This document shows positions 13,199-26,446 of a stretch of 64,000 bases of DNA, piece after piece (the first letter of the stretch is position 1; each line of letters begins with the position of its first letter). The notes beneath the pieces were generated by a model, which was given only the letters and a program-made list of their open reading frames with translations, did no database searches and was not told the DNA's origin. The stretch spans positions 19,037,513-19,101,512 of the forward strand of contig CM017561.1 of the NCBI GenBank assembly GCA_007844125.1, in the 5' to 3' direction. A program made the position numbers and the translations under genes. The stretch is from Sinonovacula constricta (taxonomy: Eukaryota > Mollusca > Bivalvia > Cardiida > Solecurtidae).

Positions 13199-13680
13199 GG
13201 TGGGGGATTGTAATTTTGATATTATATGACATTGATGAAGCATTTATTCAAGAAAACAGTCAATTGTCGGACCTTATTTAAAGGGATTCCGTAAAATGTT
13301 CGCACCATTCCACGCAGTTTAAATAACACCCACTAAAACAATTAGTTGCGCTCAATGCTAGCAACAAAACGGAATTTTCATTAAAAAAATAATTTACAAA
13401 AACCACCAATGAGTGAGTTAAGTTTGAAACATTTAGCAAATTTATGTACCGTTATTAAGTCTTGTCTTTCTTATTTATGAAAGTAATTTTAAAGCAAATG
13501 CCATGCAATATAAACATAAGGGACAATCAAAACATGAAATTCAAAGACAAAAGCCTTCTATCAATAAAAAAGTAAGAGCGAGTGGGAATGCCATGTACGC
13601 CACACGGCCAAAATCACAGCAGAGTTGCTTCATTCTATCACAATGTATGCGTTCTAAATAACTATTTAATTTAGCATACA
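13199..13680. other. AT-rich non-coding stretch
   Basis: It begins with a short G-rich GGT run at 13199-13206, then AT-rich sequence without recognisable features. Confidence 0.55.
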
Positions 13681-13681
13681 A

Positions 13682-13789
13682 CGTTGTTATAACAACGACG
13701 TATTTGTCTCGTGCCAGTGGATGATTTAGTTACTCGATCTGACACCATTTTGACTGATGACGTCATTGCGCAAGGACTCGGCACGAGAC
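13682..13789. promoter_or_regulatory. Palindrome cluster with CRE- and C/EBP-like sites
   Basis: Three nested symmetries are visible: a perfect 16-base palindrome CGTTGTTATAACAACG (13682-13697); a 10-base inverted repeat GTCTCGTGCC/GGCACGAGAC (13706-13715 and 13780-13789) enclosing 64 bases; and, inside the loop, TGACGTCA (13758-13765) directly followed by TTGCGCAA (13766-13773). These are perfect matches to the CRE (CREB/ATF) and C/EBP palindromes. It may be an enhancer or a small inverted-repeat element. Nothing shows activity, and no gene is placed next to it. Confidence 0.3.
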
Positions 13790-15900
13790 TTGTAATAATG
13801 CGATATTACATACGTAACAATCTCAGGTAGTTGTGTAAGAATAGGCTGTAATAACGAACAATGGGTGCTTTCTAATTTAACTAAGATCAACAAAGGTACA
13901 GTCAATGACTGTAGATAACAAGATTAGTCAGATAACGTATAAACAAAATGCCTTAAAAGAAGCTCAGTACTTGAGGAAAAGTCCCTTGGCACTGACATTT
14001 ACGTCATAACATGGTTGTTCTCGATTGATGTCTAGGCAGTCATTGGAAATAATTTAAAATGAGAAAAAAATGTATTTTTGCGTTTTAATTCGACAAGAGA
14101 ACGGCAATTGTAAGGTTTTTAATTGAGCGCCGTTTTATTATGCTTCACGGACATTATTTTCTAACAAATGCATTTTACTTATTGAATTGACACCTTAAAT
14201 TTCGGTACCCTTTAAGAAGAAAATCCAATAGTGCAATTCAGCAACTTCTAATAACTGTAGCAGATTAAGAAATAATGAGCAAAAGCGAAATTTACAGTCA
14301 CCATACTACGACAGCGAAACAGAAACCAGCAACAGCAAGAAACAACATCACAGCCACTACAACAAAAACTCGACACTATCCACGGTGGGTTTTTTTTCCT
14401 CGAAGCGTCATGAAGTGAATATATTATTAACATCAGCAACAACAGCTGTAGCGCAACCAAATGGCAGTCATATAACGCGAAGTGTCACGAAGTGAAAATA
14501 GAACACGCACGCGCAAGACGCAACCTTATGCAAATCATTACACCGGTTCATTACGCCCGGACGATTCTTAAACAAAGACAGTGACCAATCGTGAGATTAA
14601 GCTGACATCATGTCATATCTTAGAGGGGTTAGAATGTAGGTCTCCAGAAGACAAGGGACAGCTTTCTAGGACGTCGGTTATGGGGATCGGAAGGAAATGA
14701 CAGATATCTTGCTCAAATTTAACTTTCTACCATTCATACTCCATAACTGACATCATCCAAATTTATTCCAGTCAAATACAATGCACATTGATTGAAAGGT
14801 TGTCTATCACATAATATAAATTTATGTTGATATCAACCAATAACTAAGCATAATTATACGAACAAACAAACCCATAAACATGAACCATTATGTATAAATT
14901 GTGTTATTGAGTGTTGCTAGAAACCAGTACACGTGCACTTTAGAATACCCACCAAGTTGCACACATTTACGTTCACACGCGCGCACAGACGCGCACATAT
15001 ACGACAACACAGATGCGATATAAATGAGCTACACAAATGTACTAGTATATGATTTAATTAAAATCGGTATAGTAAATTTCAATCAGTTCTATTATAAAAA
15101 TGTCGATTTCTGGTGCTAGCTATTAGAATCAAGTGGCTCATAATATCATCTTAATTCCTTTAATGGATAAACTGTTCAATGTTCTTACAATACCCATGTA
15201 CCATACACGGCATTATGAGACAAAAAATATTCTCATAAACCATGTTCATCATTACTTAACGAAATATCTCGGACTACTTTTCACAGGGTAGCTGAAAGGT
15301 TAGAGTAATTGCACGTTTTTCATATTGAATGGACCCCATTGAGAAATTATGATAAATCTTTGTAGATATAACAATATAATATACAAAGAGATTAGCATTA
15401 AATAAATGTTCCACATTATATGAACAACGATAAAATGGTACCTGTTTGAAGACCATTTTTTTTTCAATTCTCAGACAGAAAAGTGCATTGTCAGGTGCAT
15501 TATTTGTTTGAAAGCAAGCGAAAATAAATGAATGGTGGGATTAAATGAAAGAAAGTAAAGTGAGCGGTAGATTCAATTGGTGGAGATGTCATTCTCAATG
15601 TTTGGTATGTTTGTTGTGCGTGAGATGTTCCGTTAAATGTCGTTTTGGTGAGTGTATGATAACTACATAGCTAGTTCGGTCCCACGAAAATTACTCATAT
15701 ATCATGCGAGAAATATAATGCGTAGATAGATACACATTTTTGAGTTGCCGTTCTCCCCTTTTGATTAATCATCGTGAACTATGGAAATGGGAAAAGTACG
15801 TTTTACGGTTTACCATAGTTTTATATGCAATAAATGTCTTTTTAAAGTTCAACTCCCCTCGCCGAATCTTACTGTCTTACCTTCTTTCAATCTAACCCTA
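13790..15900. other. Non-coding stretch
   Basis: AT-rich with short broken frames. A short alternating purine-pyrimidine run (CACACGCGCGCACAGACGCGCACA, about 14974-14997) is a weak Z-DNA candidate. Nothing else was seen. Confidence 0.55.
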
Positions 15901-15902
15901 TC

Positions 15903-15903
<1 letters not shown>

Positions 15904-15979
<76 letters not shown>

Positions 15980-16004
15980 ATCTCCCTCCCTCCCTCCCTC
16001 CCTT
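15904..16004. repeat. (TC)n then (TCCC)n microsatellite
   Basis: A clean TC run of 69 bases (15904-15972) is followed by TCTCTAT and about six CCCT units to 16004. It is a pure pyrimidine strand able to form triplex DNA. The Ser-Leu peptide across it is an artefact. Confidence 0.97.
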
Positions 16005-17850
16005 TTGCTTCACCCTATATTTTTCCTCTTTTCCCGTTGTCCTAGCAAATTGTCCTGGTTGAAGAGCAAGGACGAATAGTATTTACATAAAGTCTGGTAC
16101 ACGTGTTTGTTAAGCCTATTGACAGAGAATCGTTGCGAATAATAAAACAATTAAATAATCCGCGCCCACGTGCCATTGATCTGTTTAGACATGTTAGCCT
16201 GGGCTACCCAAATGTAAACGATATATATGATTGTACAAAGATGGCTCATTTTCCTGTCATTCTGTGATGAGTTACGTTTACAATTTCAACAGCAACTGTT
16301 TGCCTAGAACGTAACCTTGCTTGTTTCCCCCCAGGCATTATTATAATATAAATGTTTATAACATACAATGGCGCCCTCAGTTCAGGTGGTACAGTGATTA
16401 GCGTGTGTTCTATCTTTGGCATGTATACTCAGCTGAACAAGGATCAGTACAATTGCAACAACTTTCTTACCAATATTTTAAATATTATTTTTATTGTTTT
16501 TTTAACAAACTGTTTATTTGCATATACAAAATATAACGCAAAATGTAAATACAGAAGTTGTAACAAGGAAATGGATAAGCAATTAGAATACATAACATTT
16601 AGTTGTTTCTAAAAATTACATTTTCCTTACAGAAAATGAGAACATTACTCTTTATGCATTATGATGTCATTGTAGCATTTTGTTCAAAATTCTTTAAAAA
16701 AGAATGATCCGACTCTTTTAAAGTTTAAATGATATATTAGTATATTTATAGTGTTCTAACTTATATATTTTTCTTCAGAAAAATAATTTAATTTCGTGTG
16801 AACAAAAATAAGTGAATGTCAGCATATAAGGCGACGTCAACATATCTTTGAGTTGTCTCGATATAAAGAGGCACACATTTGATCAGTTCGAATGTCTCTT
16901 CTGCAGATCCCTTATGACAGAACGCAAACATGTTTACAGTATATGACAGCTAACAAGAAAGATTACATCACCGTAACATGTACATCAAGTTCAGTGAACA
17001 TTTACAGAATTATGTCTTTTTATGCCCCCTCCATCCCAACAACAACAACAAACAGAAAACAACAACATCAAAACAACAGCAGCAAAAAACAACATAACAG
17101 CCAAAAAAAAAAACAAAAAACAAATAAAACAAGAGCACATTAGAACCATGTTGATTCCCTTTCGACCATGACTATACTCTTGTCAGTTTGCAAAGATCGA
17201 TAAACAAAACAACAACAACAACAAAGATGTCTACTCGTATCCGTAGAGCAGGACCTTTACAGAGTATGTAAGAAGCATTTATTCCGTTTGTGTGTGTAGT
17301 AAATGTCGTCTTAAAAGATGGCGTCGCCATGTCTTGAAACCGTCTAGACATAACAGTGAGTCTCTTGTGATCAGGGCCTCTGATCGAACGATCAATGACC
17401 ATGAATTCACTGAGCCACATTTTCCTATCAACAGGCGTCGAGAGCAATCAGTTGCCAGTCTTACAACTTTAAGTGCAGCATGCTTGTCTCTTAACAAATA
17501 TTATCGCTAGCCAGCATGTTTAGAATAAAAAATAACAAGTGCCTCTTAGATACAGTGAATATATGTCTCATTAATTAAATATGTTCAACAAAGATGTCTT
17601 ATTTATATATTAATGTAAGATTAAAGGAGATTCGACTAGTATATACATGTTTTCGCCCGTTTCCAAAGTATGACCAATAACAAATAAATTTACAAAGCCA
17701 CCATGCAAGTGAACAGGAATGCACCAAGGCTCAGGTTTTCGACTTCTGTAAAAATGAAACAACAAAAACAAACTGCAATTATAAAAATGATTGTTTCACT
17801 TTGTATGTTTTCCACCAATAAATGGATCATGTTTTGTAATGCTGTCCTAT
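16005..17850. other. Non-coding stretch with low-complexity AAC tracts
   Basis: A-box-like wording TTCAGGTGGTACAGTGATTAGCG at about 16380-16402 hints at a decayed tRNA-derived repeat but lacks a B box. AACAACAAC-rich tracts lie at 17035-17125 and 17204-17224. Overlapping short frames on both strands at 17279-17510 are unrecognised. No gene could be supported. Confidence 0.45.
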
Positions 17851-18063
17851 GGGGCGACCGTGCCGTAGTGGTACAGTCGCCGATTCTTCTGGCCGCTTAG
17901 CCTCCGACTGCGTGGGTTCGAGTCCCGTATTGGACGAAGGACTTAATGTGAGAAACTCTTCCAGCTGACCTATTGTGCGCCGTTGGTTCTACCCAGAAAT
18001 GTGTTTGGGGTCTGCTTTAATGATCATAATTGGTCGCTGACAAAACAGACCTGACAAACAAAC
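17851..18063 (+). mobile_element. Family C SINE, best-preserved copy with tRNA head
   Basis: A tRNA-like head is clear: A-box region TGCCGTAGTGGTACAGTCGC (17861-17880) and a B-box GGTTCGAGTCC (17915-17925), a normal distance for an internal RNA polymerase III promoter. The body has AGAAACTCTTCCAGCTGACC, GTGCGCCGTTGGTTCTACCCAGA and GTGTTTGGGGTCTGC, shared in order with the copies at 10855, 20521 and 23697. The 3' end is uncertain, perhaps in the CAAACAAACTG run near 18063. The head does not fold as a working tRNA. Confidence 0.75.
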
Positions 18064-18350
18064 TGCTGTCCTAACCAACCAAACTACTCAAACCAAGAAG
18101 ATAAGTGGAAATGTGAAGGTTTTAAAATTTTCCAAATCAGGAAGATTTAATAGGGTGACATTCCCTTGAAAGTCTACAATCAGGAAGAAAAGCATTCAGT
18201 GACATTCCTGTTTAAGTGTTTCAAAATATAGACCATAGCATGAGGAGTCCTATCTATCAATGTTGTTGCCAATTACATACTTATGTAATTTGAAGACTTG
18301 CGAGTACAAACGGCGTTCTGTAATATCAAAGTGTATGTCTATCAAACCCG
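18064..18350. other. Short non-coding spacer
   Basis: Sequence between two SINE-like elements; it includes two related GAAGATTTAATAGGGTGACATTCC and GAAGAAAAGCATTCAGTGACATTCC segments (about 18140-18165 and 18185-18210) that may be an old short duplication. Confidence 0.4.
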
Positions 18351-18435
18351 TAAAGGCGTCCGTGTGGTTATGATGGTGGACCGCTGGTCAGAGGGCCCCG
18401 GATTCGAATCCATGTTGGTAGTCATAGTAACTAGC
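18351..18435 (+). mobile_element. tRNA-derived SINE head, family A-like
   Basis: A-box-like wording GTGTGGTTATGATGGTGGACCGC is followed by GAGGGCCCCGGATTCGAATCC, whose last 12 bases (18400-18411) are a B-box-like palindrome. The GGCCCCGG(G/A)TTCGA string is shared with the family A element at 6301. The body after 18435 is not recognisably similar, so the element appears truncated at its 3' side. Confidence 0.5.
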
Positions 18436-19703
18436 GGAATACTGGCCAATAACTCGATTACAACAAACTTTTTAATGAAACCAACTTTACTAACATTAAT
18501 ATTGATTTAATTTATTTACATAAACTAATTCGCCGATATGTTTTATGTTGTGATGACAGAAATACTAAGTCGATCGTATCCAACATGACCACCCCTGTCT
18601 GTATTATCCAAAATATCTGTAACAAAAACATTGATTAAATTGAAATACACTAACTCATGCATATACAAATATCGAACCATACGTCCTAGGTCTCCTTTTT
18701 AGTGTTAGGCCACTTCTTTGGAAACGGTCTCTTTGGAATTGACCTAATTATATAATATAAATATAGACTATCTATTGACAGGCCTACATTTTATTTTTTC
18801 CATGGCTGTCATGTTGCCTATGTATGTTTAACGGAAAACATAATTTATTTGCTTCTGTCAAAGAAAATTTTGAACTGGTACCGATCCATTGAAAAACAGG
18901 CATAGAGCAACAGGTGTTCTTATAATATTGCGTATCGAGCCTGTCGAGACTATAAGGTGAACGCACTGGAAAAACTTTTATATGAAGTGACAACTGGCCT
19001 GGTTATTCTCATACGCATGTCCATAAATCATATTCTGACGTATAACTACCCTTTATGCATTGTGGCACAGCATATAAAACACAATCGACTATTTCTTCAT
19101 GAAATTCCAACATTTAAACGTACCGTGTTTTTTTTTTTCTATGACGTAAATCAACATTCAATCAATAATAGGCGAACAATTACACCACTTAATCGGCAGG
19201 TCAAATAGCAGCTCGCTTTTCACATAATGCCGACATTAAAATAGCGGCGTTTTGATTGGACGATTCATCCCCATTCATGGCTGGTGTGAAGTAGCCTGTC
19301 GACAGACAAGATACGACCAGACATGCTCTGACAGCCTACGCATTTTGTCCTATGTACCCGCAATAAAGTGCATGTTCTCTTGGGCCCATTTATTCAATCG
19401 ATGCAAAAAAACAACCAACAACAATAACCAACTTTAGTGATTATAGAAATCTTGATTTAATTCTCCTGTTTAAACATGCGTACACAAAAGTACGTCTCGA
19501 GCATGGGAAAACATCCCAGTACCGAAGGCCATGACTTCAAACATTTGCCGTGGCATTAATTCATTAAATTTCAAATGAACTGAAAGATTGTTGGTAGGGC
19601 AATAAACCCAACAAAACACTTTTACAAATAGATTTGCATGTCTTTTGCAAATGAACGGCTTTAAAGCGTTTAAGTATATATTCGCTGCATAGACAAATCA
19701 CGT
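18436..19703. other. AT-rich non-coding stretch
   Basis: No recognisable gene, RNA or repeat; open frames are short. Confidence 0.55.
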
Positions 19704-19795
19704 GTCCATTACACTGGTAGCTAAGTGTAAACATCTTTGGTACTGTCATGTCCATTACACTGGTAGCTAAGTGTAGACATCTTTGGTACTGTCAT
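19704..19795. repeat. 46-bp perfect-length tandem duplication
   Basis: Two 46-base units (19704-19749, 19750-19795) differ at one position (GTGTAAAC versus GTGTAGAC). A two-copy tandem of this identity indicates a recent duplication. No coding frame follows it across both copies. Confidence 0.95.
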
Positions 19796-20520
19796 GCCCT
19801 ATTTATCTTGCTGAGATTGTTTAAGAAAATATCTCCGTCAAAATGTCCTCATTTTTATCGATATATTCATGCTGGTGTTGTAAAAACATTCATTATACAA
19901 AGGACACGACGTTTTTTTATGGCATAGAAATTTTCTTAGAACTGTTTTTTTCTTGTCGTTAAGCAGGCCATCTATACAATGGAAGCATAGTATCGAGGAT
20001 TAAGTCATACATGGATACCGTATCTTTGTTGCGTTGTTAAATAATAAAAGGATAGATAAAATGCGCTTTTATAAGTTATATCCAAAGGTTGTATCCGACC
20101 GTTTGGAAATAATGAACATTTAAAGTAATATATTTCACGATTTGTACTGCCAACATTTGAGGCAATGTTATAACCAGCCTTTACTAAAGTACCAGTTTAT
20201 GCGGCAATCACTCCCAAGAAGAGGGCTAATATTTTGTTACACGTTTTAGATATAGGCAATCTACTGAATACTACAGTTAGTGAAAAGATTCACTGGCATT
20301 GAGATTTATATCGTTATATGGTTGAGGCATAACAACCCAATTGTCATTACAAAATGCATTTCGTACACAAGCCAAGCTGCGCGGTTAGCTTTTTTTTTTT
20401 TTTTTTGAGATCACGTTGCATGATCATCCGGGTAATCAGCTCCGGCAGAAATATCTATTTTTAACTAAAATTCCCATTCCCATTGTGGTTTTATTTACAG
20501 AATTTGAAAAAACAACCTTT
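19796..20520. other. Non-coding stretch
   Basis: AT-rich. A run of about 17 T (20390-20406) may be the reverse of a retroposon A-tail, but no element body was recognised beside it. Confidence 0.45.
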
Positions 20521-20625
20521 CATGTAGTGAGGTCTTCTAACCGACATGCGCGGAGTCGGTGGTTTTCGACCCGGATATTTGTCTGGGATCATTCTACACA
20601 AATAATAACCGGAAACTGACTATAA
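20521..20625 (+). mobile_element. Family C SINE, headless decayed copy
   Basis: The ordered words TGAGGTCTTCTAACCGAC, GAGTCGGTGGTTTTCGACCC, GGATATTTGTCTGGGATCATTC and TCTACACAAATAATAACCGG correspond to the body of the family C copies at 10855 and 17851. No tRNA head lies upstream, so the copy is 5'-truncated. Confidence 0.5.
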
Positions 20626-22433
20626 TTGTTAAGGTGTGCCATTTCTAAATATAGAAACAATGCATACATTTTCATAGTAATAACTGCATATATGAATTGT
20701 CGAAATGTAAATATTTTTATAAGCTTTTTATTTTCATTCGGCCCATTTTAAAGTAACTTGATTACGGGTTTGCGCAAGTACACGGCATATAGGACCCACG
20801 CATCCGACACTTCATCTGTATTTAAACTATTGCGTCACCATCGAGCCAACCAATGTAATGTTTGGGACTGTCGTACATTGTGCATGCGCAATTAGTCGAT
20901 ATTATAGGTTTGTTGATTTACAAACGCCTAAAGAATGATTGAAAACCATCGCGACGCCTTTGCGTCTATCGACCAAAGTACGACACAGTCTTTGGAAGGA
21001 CAGGGTGTTCAGGTATAACATAGTGACTAGATGTAATCTTTTCTTTGTGACCCAACAAGGTTTTGTCGTTTTAAACACAAACATTAAAAAATGTTAATTT
21101 GACCAAGATGCTTTAACCACAATTGAAAACGTGTAAACTAGGTGATATCTACAAGCCAGTTGATATCTACAAGGTGCGACACGAACCAAGCGAACCCGGC
21201 AGACAAGAAACAATCGGCGACAGTATTAAAACTGTTCACAAAGATCGTGTTTATTTCTTATCTTCCGCTTATTTATAGTAGAAAACGGGCGCATTTTATA
21301 CCGATTCCCTTATTTCTTTGACGTCATTATCCAACAATAAGCCAATCCTTGTGTAGTAGTATACCTGTACAACTTTATTTTGTAAATTTTATCTCCCCAC
21401 TTTTGAGCAATTCTTACACTCCCACCTAAACTCCAACTTTAAAGTTTATTGGTTTCTAATTGATATTGAATTAATAGAAATTAGATCCACAAACGGATGC
21501 GTATCAGTGCATTGCTTCCCAATATGGGCACAAGCCATCTAATACCATTAATTTTTATTTCATTACGATGTCAAGGTGGTACAATGAAAGTCTTTAGGAA
21601 ATGTTATTTGAAAAAGAACAAAACAAATGATCCCATCCTGGCTCACGTTCCTTATCAGAAAATTGCTCCACACCGTCTACAGTTACTGACAAATACACGT
21701 GGATTAGGCGTCCTTTATTGCTCTTGGTTTGAAAACGTCATCTGACAATAGATTAGAAATCAAGGGGGGTCCGTTCTGGGGAAATAACAGATCCCCAAAA
21801 TGGAACTTCGAGGCATTTTAAGTGCACATCTGGTGACGGCTAATCCGTCGTGATTTATAACTTTATTGTTGTGTTAAAGACGAAGGTTCTAAATCAGTCG
21901 CCAAATCGTGACTTCGTTCAGTGTACGTTGAATTGAAAGGGCCAGTGGAAAAATTGAAATTAAAATGTGAAACCAAGTGGTTTAATAAACTGTGTTTTCC
22001 GAAATCACGTTTCTTTAATATAGCATGGTACCACTGACAGAAAAGAAATTATTTATTTTACGACTTATTTTTGTACACAGACACTTTAAGAAGAAAATGT
22101 GAATAATGACCCCGTATATTGTTAATAAGACAGAGTCTAAAAACAACTTCGAAAACCTTTACACATTCTTTGCTATTTTAAGAAACACCAAGCTATTTCA
22201 AACATTATTGTCGTCGTTATTTGTATAAGTATTTACAATGACAAGACTGTGTTGATCATTCGGATAATTTAGTCCGACCTTGTACACTGTCACCGCAAAG
22301 ATCGAAATAGAACAACAGGGCTGCAAGCATTGTAGTATTCATTTCTTCGGAAAGGTAGTTGATTCATTTGGGAACCGATGTTGATAAACTGTCGTACATA
22401 CCTTTATGTTAAGTTACCACCTTTCTCTTCTTC
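20626..22433. other. AT-rich non-coding stretch
   Basis: Only short broken frames. GGTGATATCTACAAGCCAGTTGATATCTACAAGG at about 21141-21175 holds a small direct repeat (TTGATATCTACAAG-like). Nothing else was seen. Confidence 0.5.
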
Positions 22434-23036
<603 letters not shown>

Positions 23037-23310
23037 ACCGACCGCTAAAGCTTCAGTTTGTAGAGCGTCGGCTTGCGGATCGGGAGGTCGCGGGTTCAAA
23101 ACCCGGCCGGGTCAAACCGAAAGACTTTAAAGGTTGGTAGTAGTGGCTTCCCTCCTAAGGCTCGGGGCTCAGCATTAGGCCTGACTCATCGGTGTCAGTA
23201 TAATGGACCGGCCGGGTTCAGTCCCTCATAAGTGCCCCTGTGCTATAATGATAGAAATGTCGCTGCACAGTATCTGCAAAAATGCCGGCAAACCTATATA
23301 TTTGATACGG
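23037..23310 (+). mobile_element. tRNA-derived SINE, family B, full-length, plus strand
   Basis: The head has A-box wording AGTTTGTAGAGCGTCGG (about 23054-23070) and the B-box region GCGGGTTCAAAACCC (about 23090-23104). The body is co-linear with the minus-strand copy at 12907-13198, including CTTCCCTCCTAAGGCTCGGGGCTCAGC and AATGTCGCTGCACAGTATCTGCAAAAATGCCGGC. The tail after 23290 lacks the clean CATCC repeats of the other copy. A strong GC rise against the flanks marks the ends. The head is tRNA-related but its anticodon stem does not pair properly, so it is not a tRNA gene. Confidence 0.85.
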
Positions 23311-23696
23311 ATGTGGTTTCTGTGACAAAACTAAAGGCAAACCGGAGCTCCAACGCGGACATGGAGCTTTTTGCAATATTAAACTATGTTTAGTGGTTTG
23401 TTATCTGATATCTTTTTATTAAGAACATCCTTATTTCTGGAAGATTGAGCACAATTTTGACAAGATTGCATTGACAATGAAGGGAGTGATTTACCTACGT
23501 CCTGTGTGTTTATGAACCGGATGTGCTCATTTTATTGGCATACTCCAGTTTCTGTACATAACGTGTCTTCAGTTGGGTTCTTCTGTCGTGTTAGTTTAAA
23601 TTTGTTTTGAATAAAATCGTGTTCAATTCTTTTATAAATTGATCTTTAAGAATATGTTGTTTTTTGATTGTATACCGATTAATATCTAAATTAAAA

Positions 23697-23860
23697 AGGC
23701 GCCCATGACAGAGGATCTAGAGTGACCAACTTGTAACTTCCCAACCCATCTCCATTGGGTCGAGGACTTCTAAAAGGAGAGGTTTTCCAGCTGAAATAAG
23801 GTGCGCCTGTGGTTCTACCCATGTTGAGTCTCTATCAAACCGTTATAAACTTTGATGTGA
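23697..23860 (+). mobile_element. Family C SINE, decayed head
   Basis: The body words GGAGAGGTTTTCCAGCTGAA, AAGGTGCGCCTGTGGTTCTACCC and GTTGAGTCTCT match the copies at 10855 and 17851 in order. Upstream CCCAACCCATCTCCATTGGGTCGAGG could be a decayed or different head; no convincing A and B boxes remain. Confidence 0.6.
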
Positions 23861-26369
23861 ACATTACCGGTATTTTGTTAGTGTGATGCAAGCTAAAACA
23901 GAAGCAAACAACAATTATTTAAATAGTTTTAAGATTCCGCCTCAATACCCATCCACGTGCGTTATAAAGTTGAAAAATATTTTGTATTGAATATTGGAAA
24001 AGTACAACACGTGTCATGAATGCTACCTTAACGTCAGTGGTGGCTAAAACGTGAGCTAACGTATTTTTCTTTGAAGATGTGTCTGGTAACAAATTCTCTT
24101 TCAAGTCTTTAAGGACACCCATTAACAATTACAGGGTTATATATATGCACTGTAACAGCAAGGCGTACCAAGGTTATTTCAATATAAATCAACGACCGTT
24201 ATTAATTAGTTCCACTTAACTTACACCTATTTCATTATGTTACGAAGCAAGAATAGCTTACAAAGTCGCTACTTTACTGATAGTCTAGTTGATTACTGTC
24301 ATTTTTTCTTAATTTTCCACGATCTCATCGAAGCAAGTTCACGTCATACGATATTCTATGTTCTAGTTTCTAACTGCACCATGCATGCATGTGAAACTCT
24401 ATCCCCAGGCACATTTAGCTAACACTGGGTCTGGCATTGGGTCAATGTGGGAGAACATTGAAGCCGTCTGGACGTGCCCCGACTGAAAAAAACCCTGTTA
24501 TATTGAGTGACCGAAATCAGCACTCTGCGCAAAGAAACGGATCTATATTTAGTGGTAATGATCTGCGCTTTGTATACCGTCGGGTATGTTCAAATAAAGT
24601 AGATAATAGAAAGGAATTTTAGGTCACAGGTATGACAATGTCATGACGCACGGCCGTTTGTTATGTAAACAGAGACCCCATAGTTTCACTATTCACGACT
24701 TCTTCTTCCATGACAGCAGAAATTCATGAAGTGGGTCAAGCTAATTCATTCACTTCTTTAGAACTGGTCACGAAATAAAATGCCGTATTGTCTTATGCAG
24801 AATAAAGACTTTTATTTATGCATATTATATATTTCCATGACGTAAAACGGTTAAGAAGTTTTTGCTATATTCCACGCAGAGTGTCTGGCTTTCATAAAGG
24901 GTTATTTAAAAAAATGAAGCTTCATAGGAGAATATGGTGTCTGAACACTTGTGGTGGTAGTAGTAGTCGTCATAGTAGTCGTTGTATTTATAGATACATT
25001 TGCAATAGTTGTAATTTTAGTAATAGAAGGTTAGCAATGGTGTTCGTAGTTTTCTTACTTTGTTTGTAGTAGCGGTGTTGGTAGTTGTACCAGTATTGGC
25101 TGAAGTGGTGCATTTCTAGGTGTGGAAACAATCAACAAAAAGGTTGTCACCCGGAATCCTCGAACACACCATGCATTACCCAGTCACCATCTAAACCGGT
25201 CATGGAAGCATCCATATAAGTTGCAAAACCATCTTAAATATCGGATGCTGTTTTATTATTTGTGATTTTTCGTTTAACACATGGCAGCGGCGCAATAACT
25301 GTCATTATAGCGAGGTCCAGCTTTAATTTTTTCGGGAAGGCGACTATCAAATGTCTCAGCTGATCATCACAACATGACAAAGTTATCGCTGGGACTCGGT
25401 CCCTCGCGATGTGAGGATATGGAGTCAGATACATGTACTAAGTAACTGACACTCTTTTATTTACCAATACTTTGGCAAGTCACGGATAAGAATGGAACCA
25501 TTGACAAACCTACTTGTTGCGATATTTTGACGGGTTCATGGTTGTGGTTGGATACACATCCAAAACAGTTGTGAATGGAGTTGGTTTTACCTATCCTCGC
25601 ACATAACTTTGGTAAACAACGATGCGCTCTAATTCGTAGGTAGGGGTAGAGGAAGGGGGTTAGGATTTAGATGTACCTTACCCGCTCCACTCCTTAATAT
25701 TTAGCCTGTCCTTTTGTTACCTTAAGGCCTATACACCCATGTGTCCTTGGTTACGCCGACAATACTGTTTGCAGTTTTCTGTACAGTAACCATGAGTAAC
25801 TAGGGTCATAGACTAGACCAGTTTATAAATATTGTGCTCACCGTAGCTAACCAACCTTCATTATAAATAAACCCTTTCTTTTGATGTGGAGAAACAAGCG
25901 GTCGCTATCAGAGAAAGTTTATAAATAATAAATAAATATCAATTTAACAATATCCGTTCTTATAGTTAGATGTGATGATTTTATCTCTTTTTTTTTTTCA
26001 ATTTATTTGTTTCGAGTTTTGACAAACATGTAATAATCTTAGTAGAATGATAATATATTTGGTGTTGTTAAAAATAAATAAATAACATTGATCGACAATA
26101 ATAAACTTTGTGATAAATATTTTAACTTATTATCTGAATATTATTTAATATTTTTGCTTAGATATACAAAGAATTTATATAATGGGTAAGTACTGGATAC
26201 TTTGTAACAACAGGCAATATCAGCAGCCGAACCGCAAAAACATCAGAAGTAATACAACCAATAACATCACACACAAAACATGCAGCGCACAGCGCTTATA
26301 CTAAAGACAAACCCAATGAAAACATAGTCACAAATCAAAAAAGGTAAAAAAGACAGCAGTACTGACGTG
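23861..26369. other. Non-coding stretch with a small GTAGT tract
   Basis: GGTGGTAGTAGTAGTCGTCATAGTAGTCG at about 24953-24981 is low-complexity. Frames at 24237-24622 and 24818-25069 are short and unrecognised. No gene could be supported. Confidence 0.5.
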
Positions 26370-26446
26370 GTCTCAGTAGTACTAGCACCAGCAGCAGCAT
26401 CACGACCACCACCATCACGACCACCATCACCACCACAATAATAAGG
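26370..26446. repeat. Mixed trinucleotide tract (AGC/ACC/ATC)
   Basis: A run of AGCACCAGCAGCAGC, then ACCACCACCATCACGACC and ATCACCACC blocks. The Val- and Gly-rich minus-strand peptides are a translation of this tract. Confidence 0.75.

Noticed and set aside
16376..16440. tRNA A-box-like wording as a SINE
   Set aside because: No B box at the expected distance and no shared body with other elements in the window.
17851..17940. Functional tRNA gene
   Set aside because: A and B boxes are present, but the acceptor and anticodon stems do not pair and the sequence runs into a SINE body. The same judgement applies to 23037-23110, 13120-13198 and 6296-6330.
20390..20406. Poly-T run as the reverse of a processed retrocopy tail
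   Set aside because: No coding or SINE similarity follows on the minus strand and no target-site duplication was seen.
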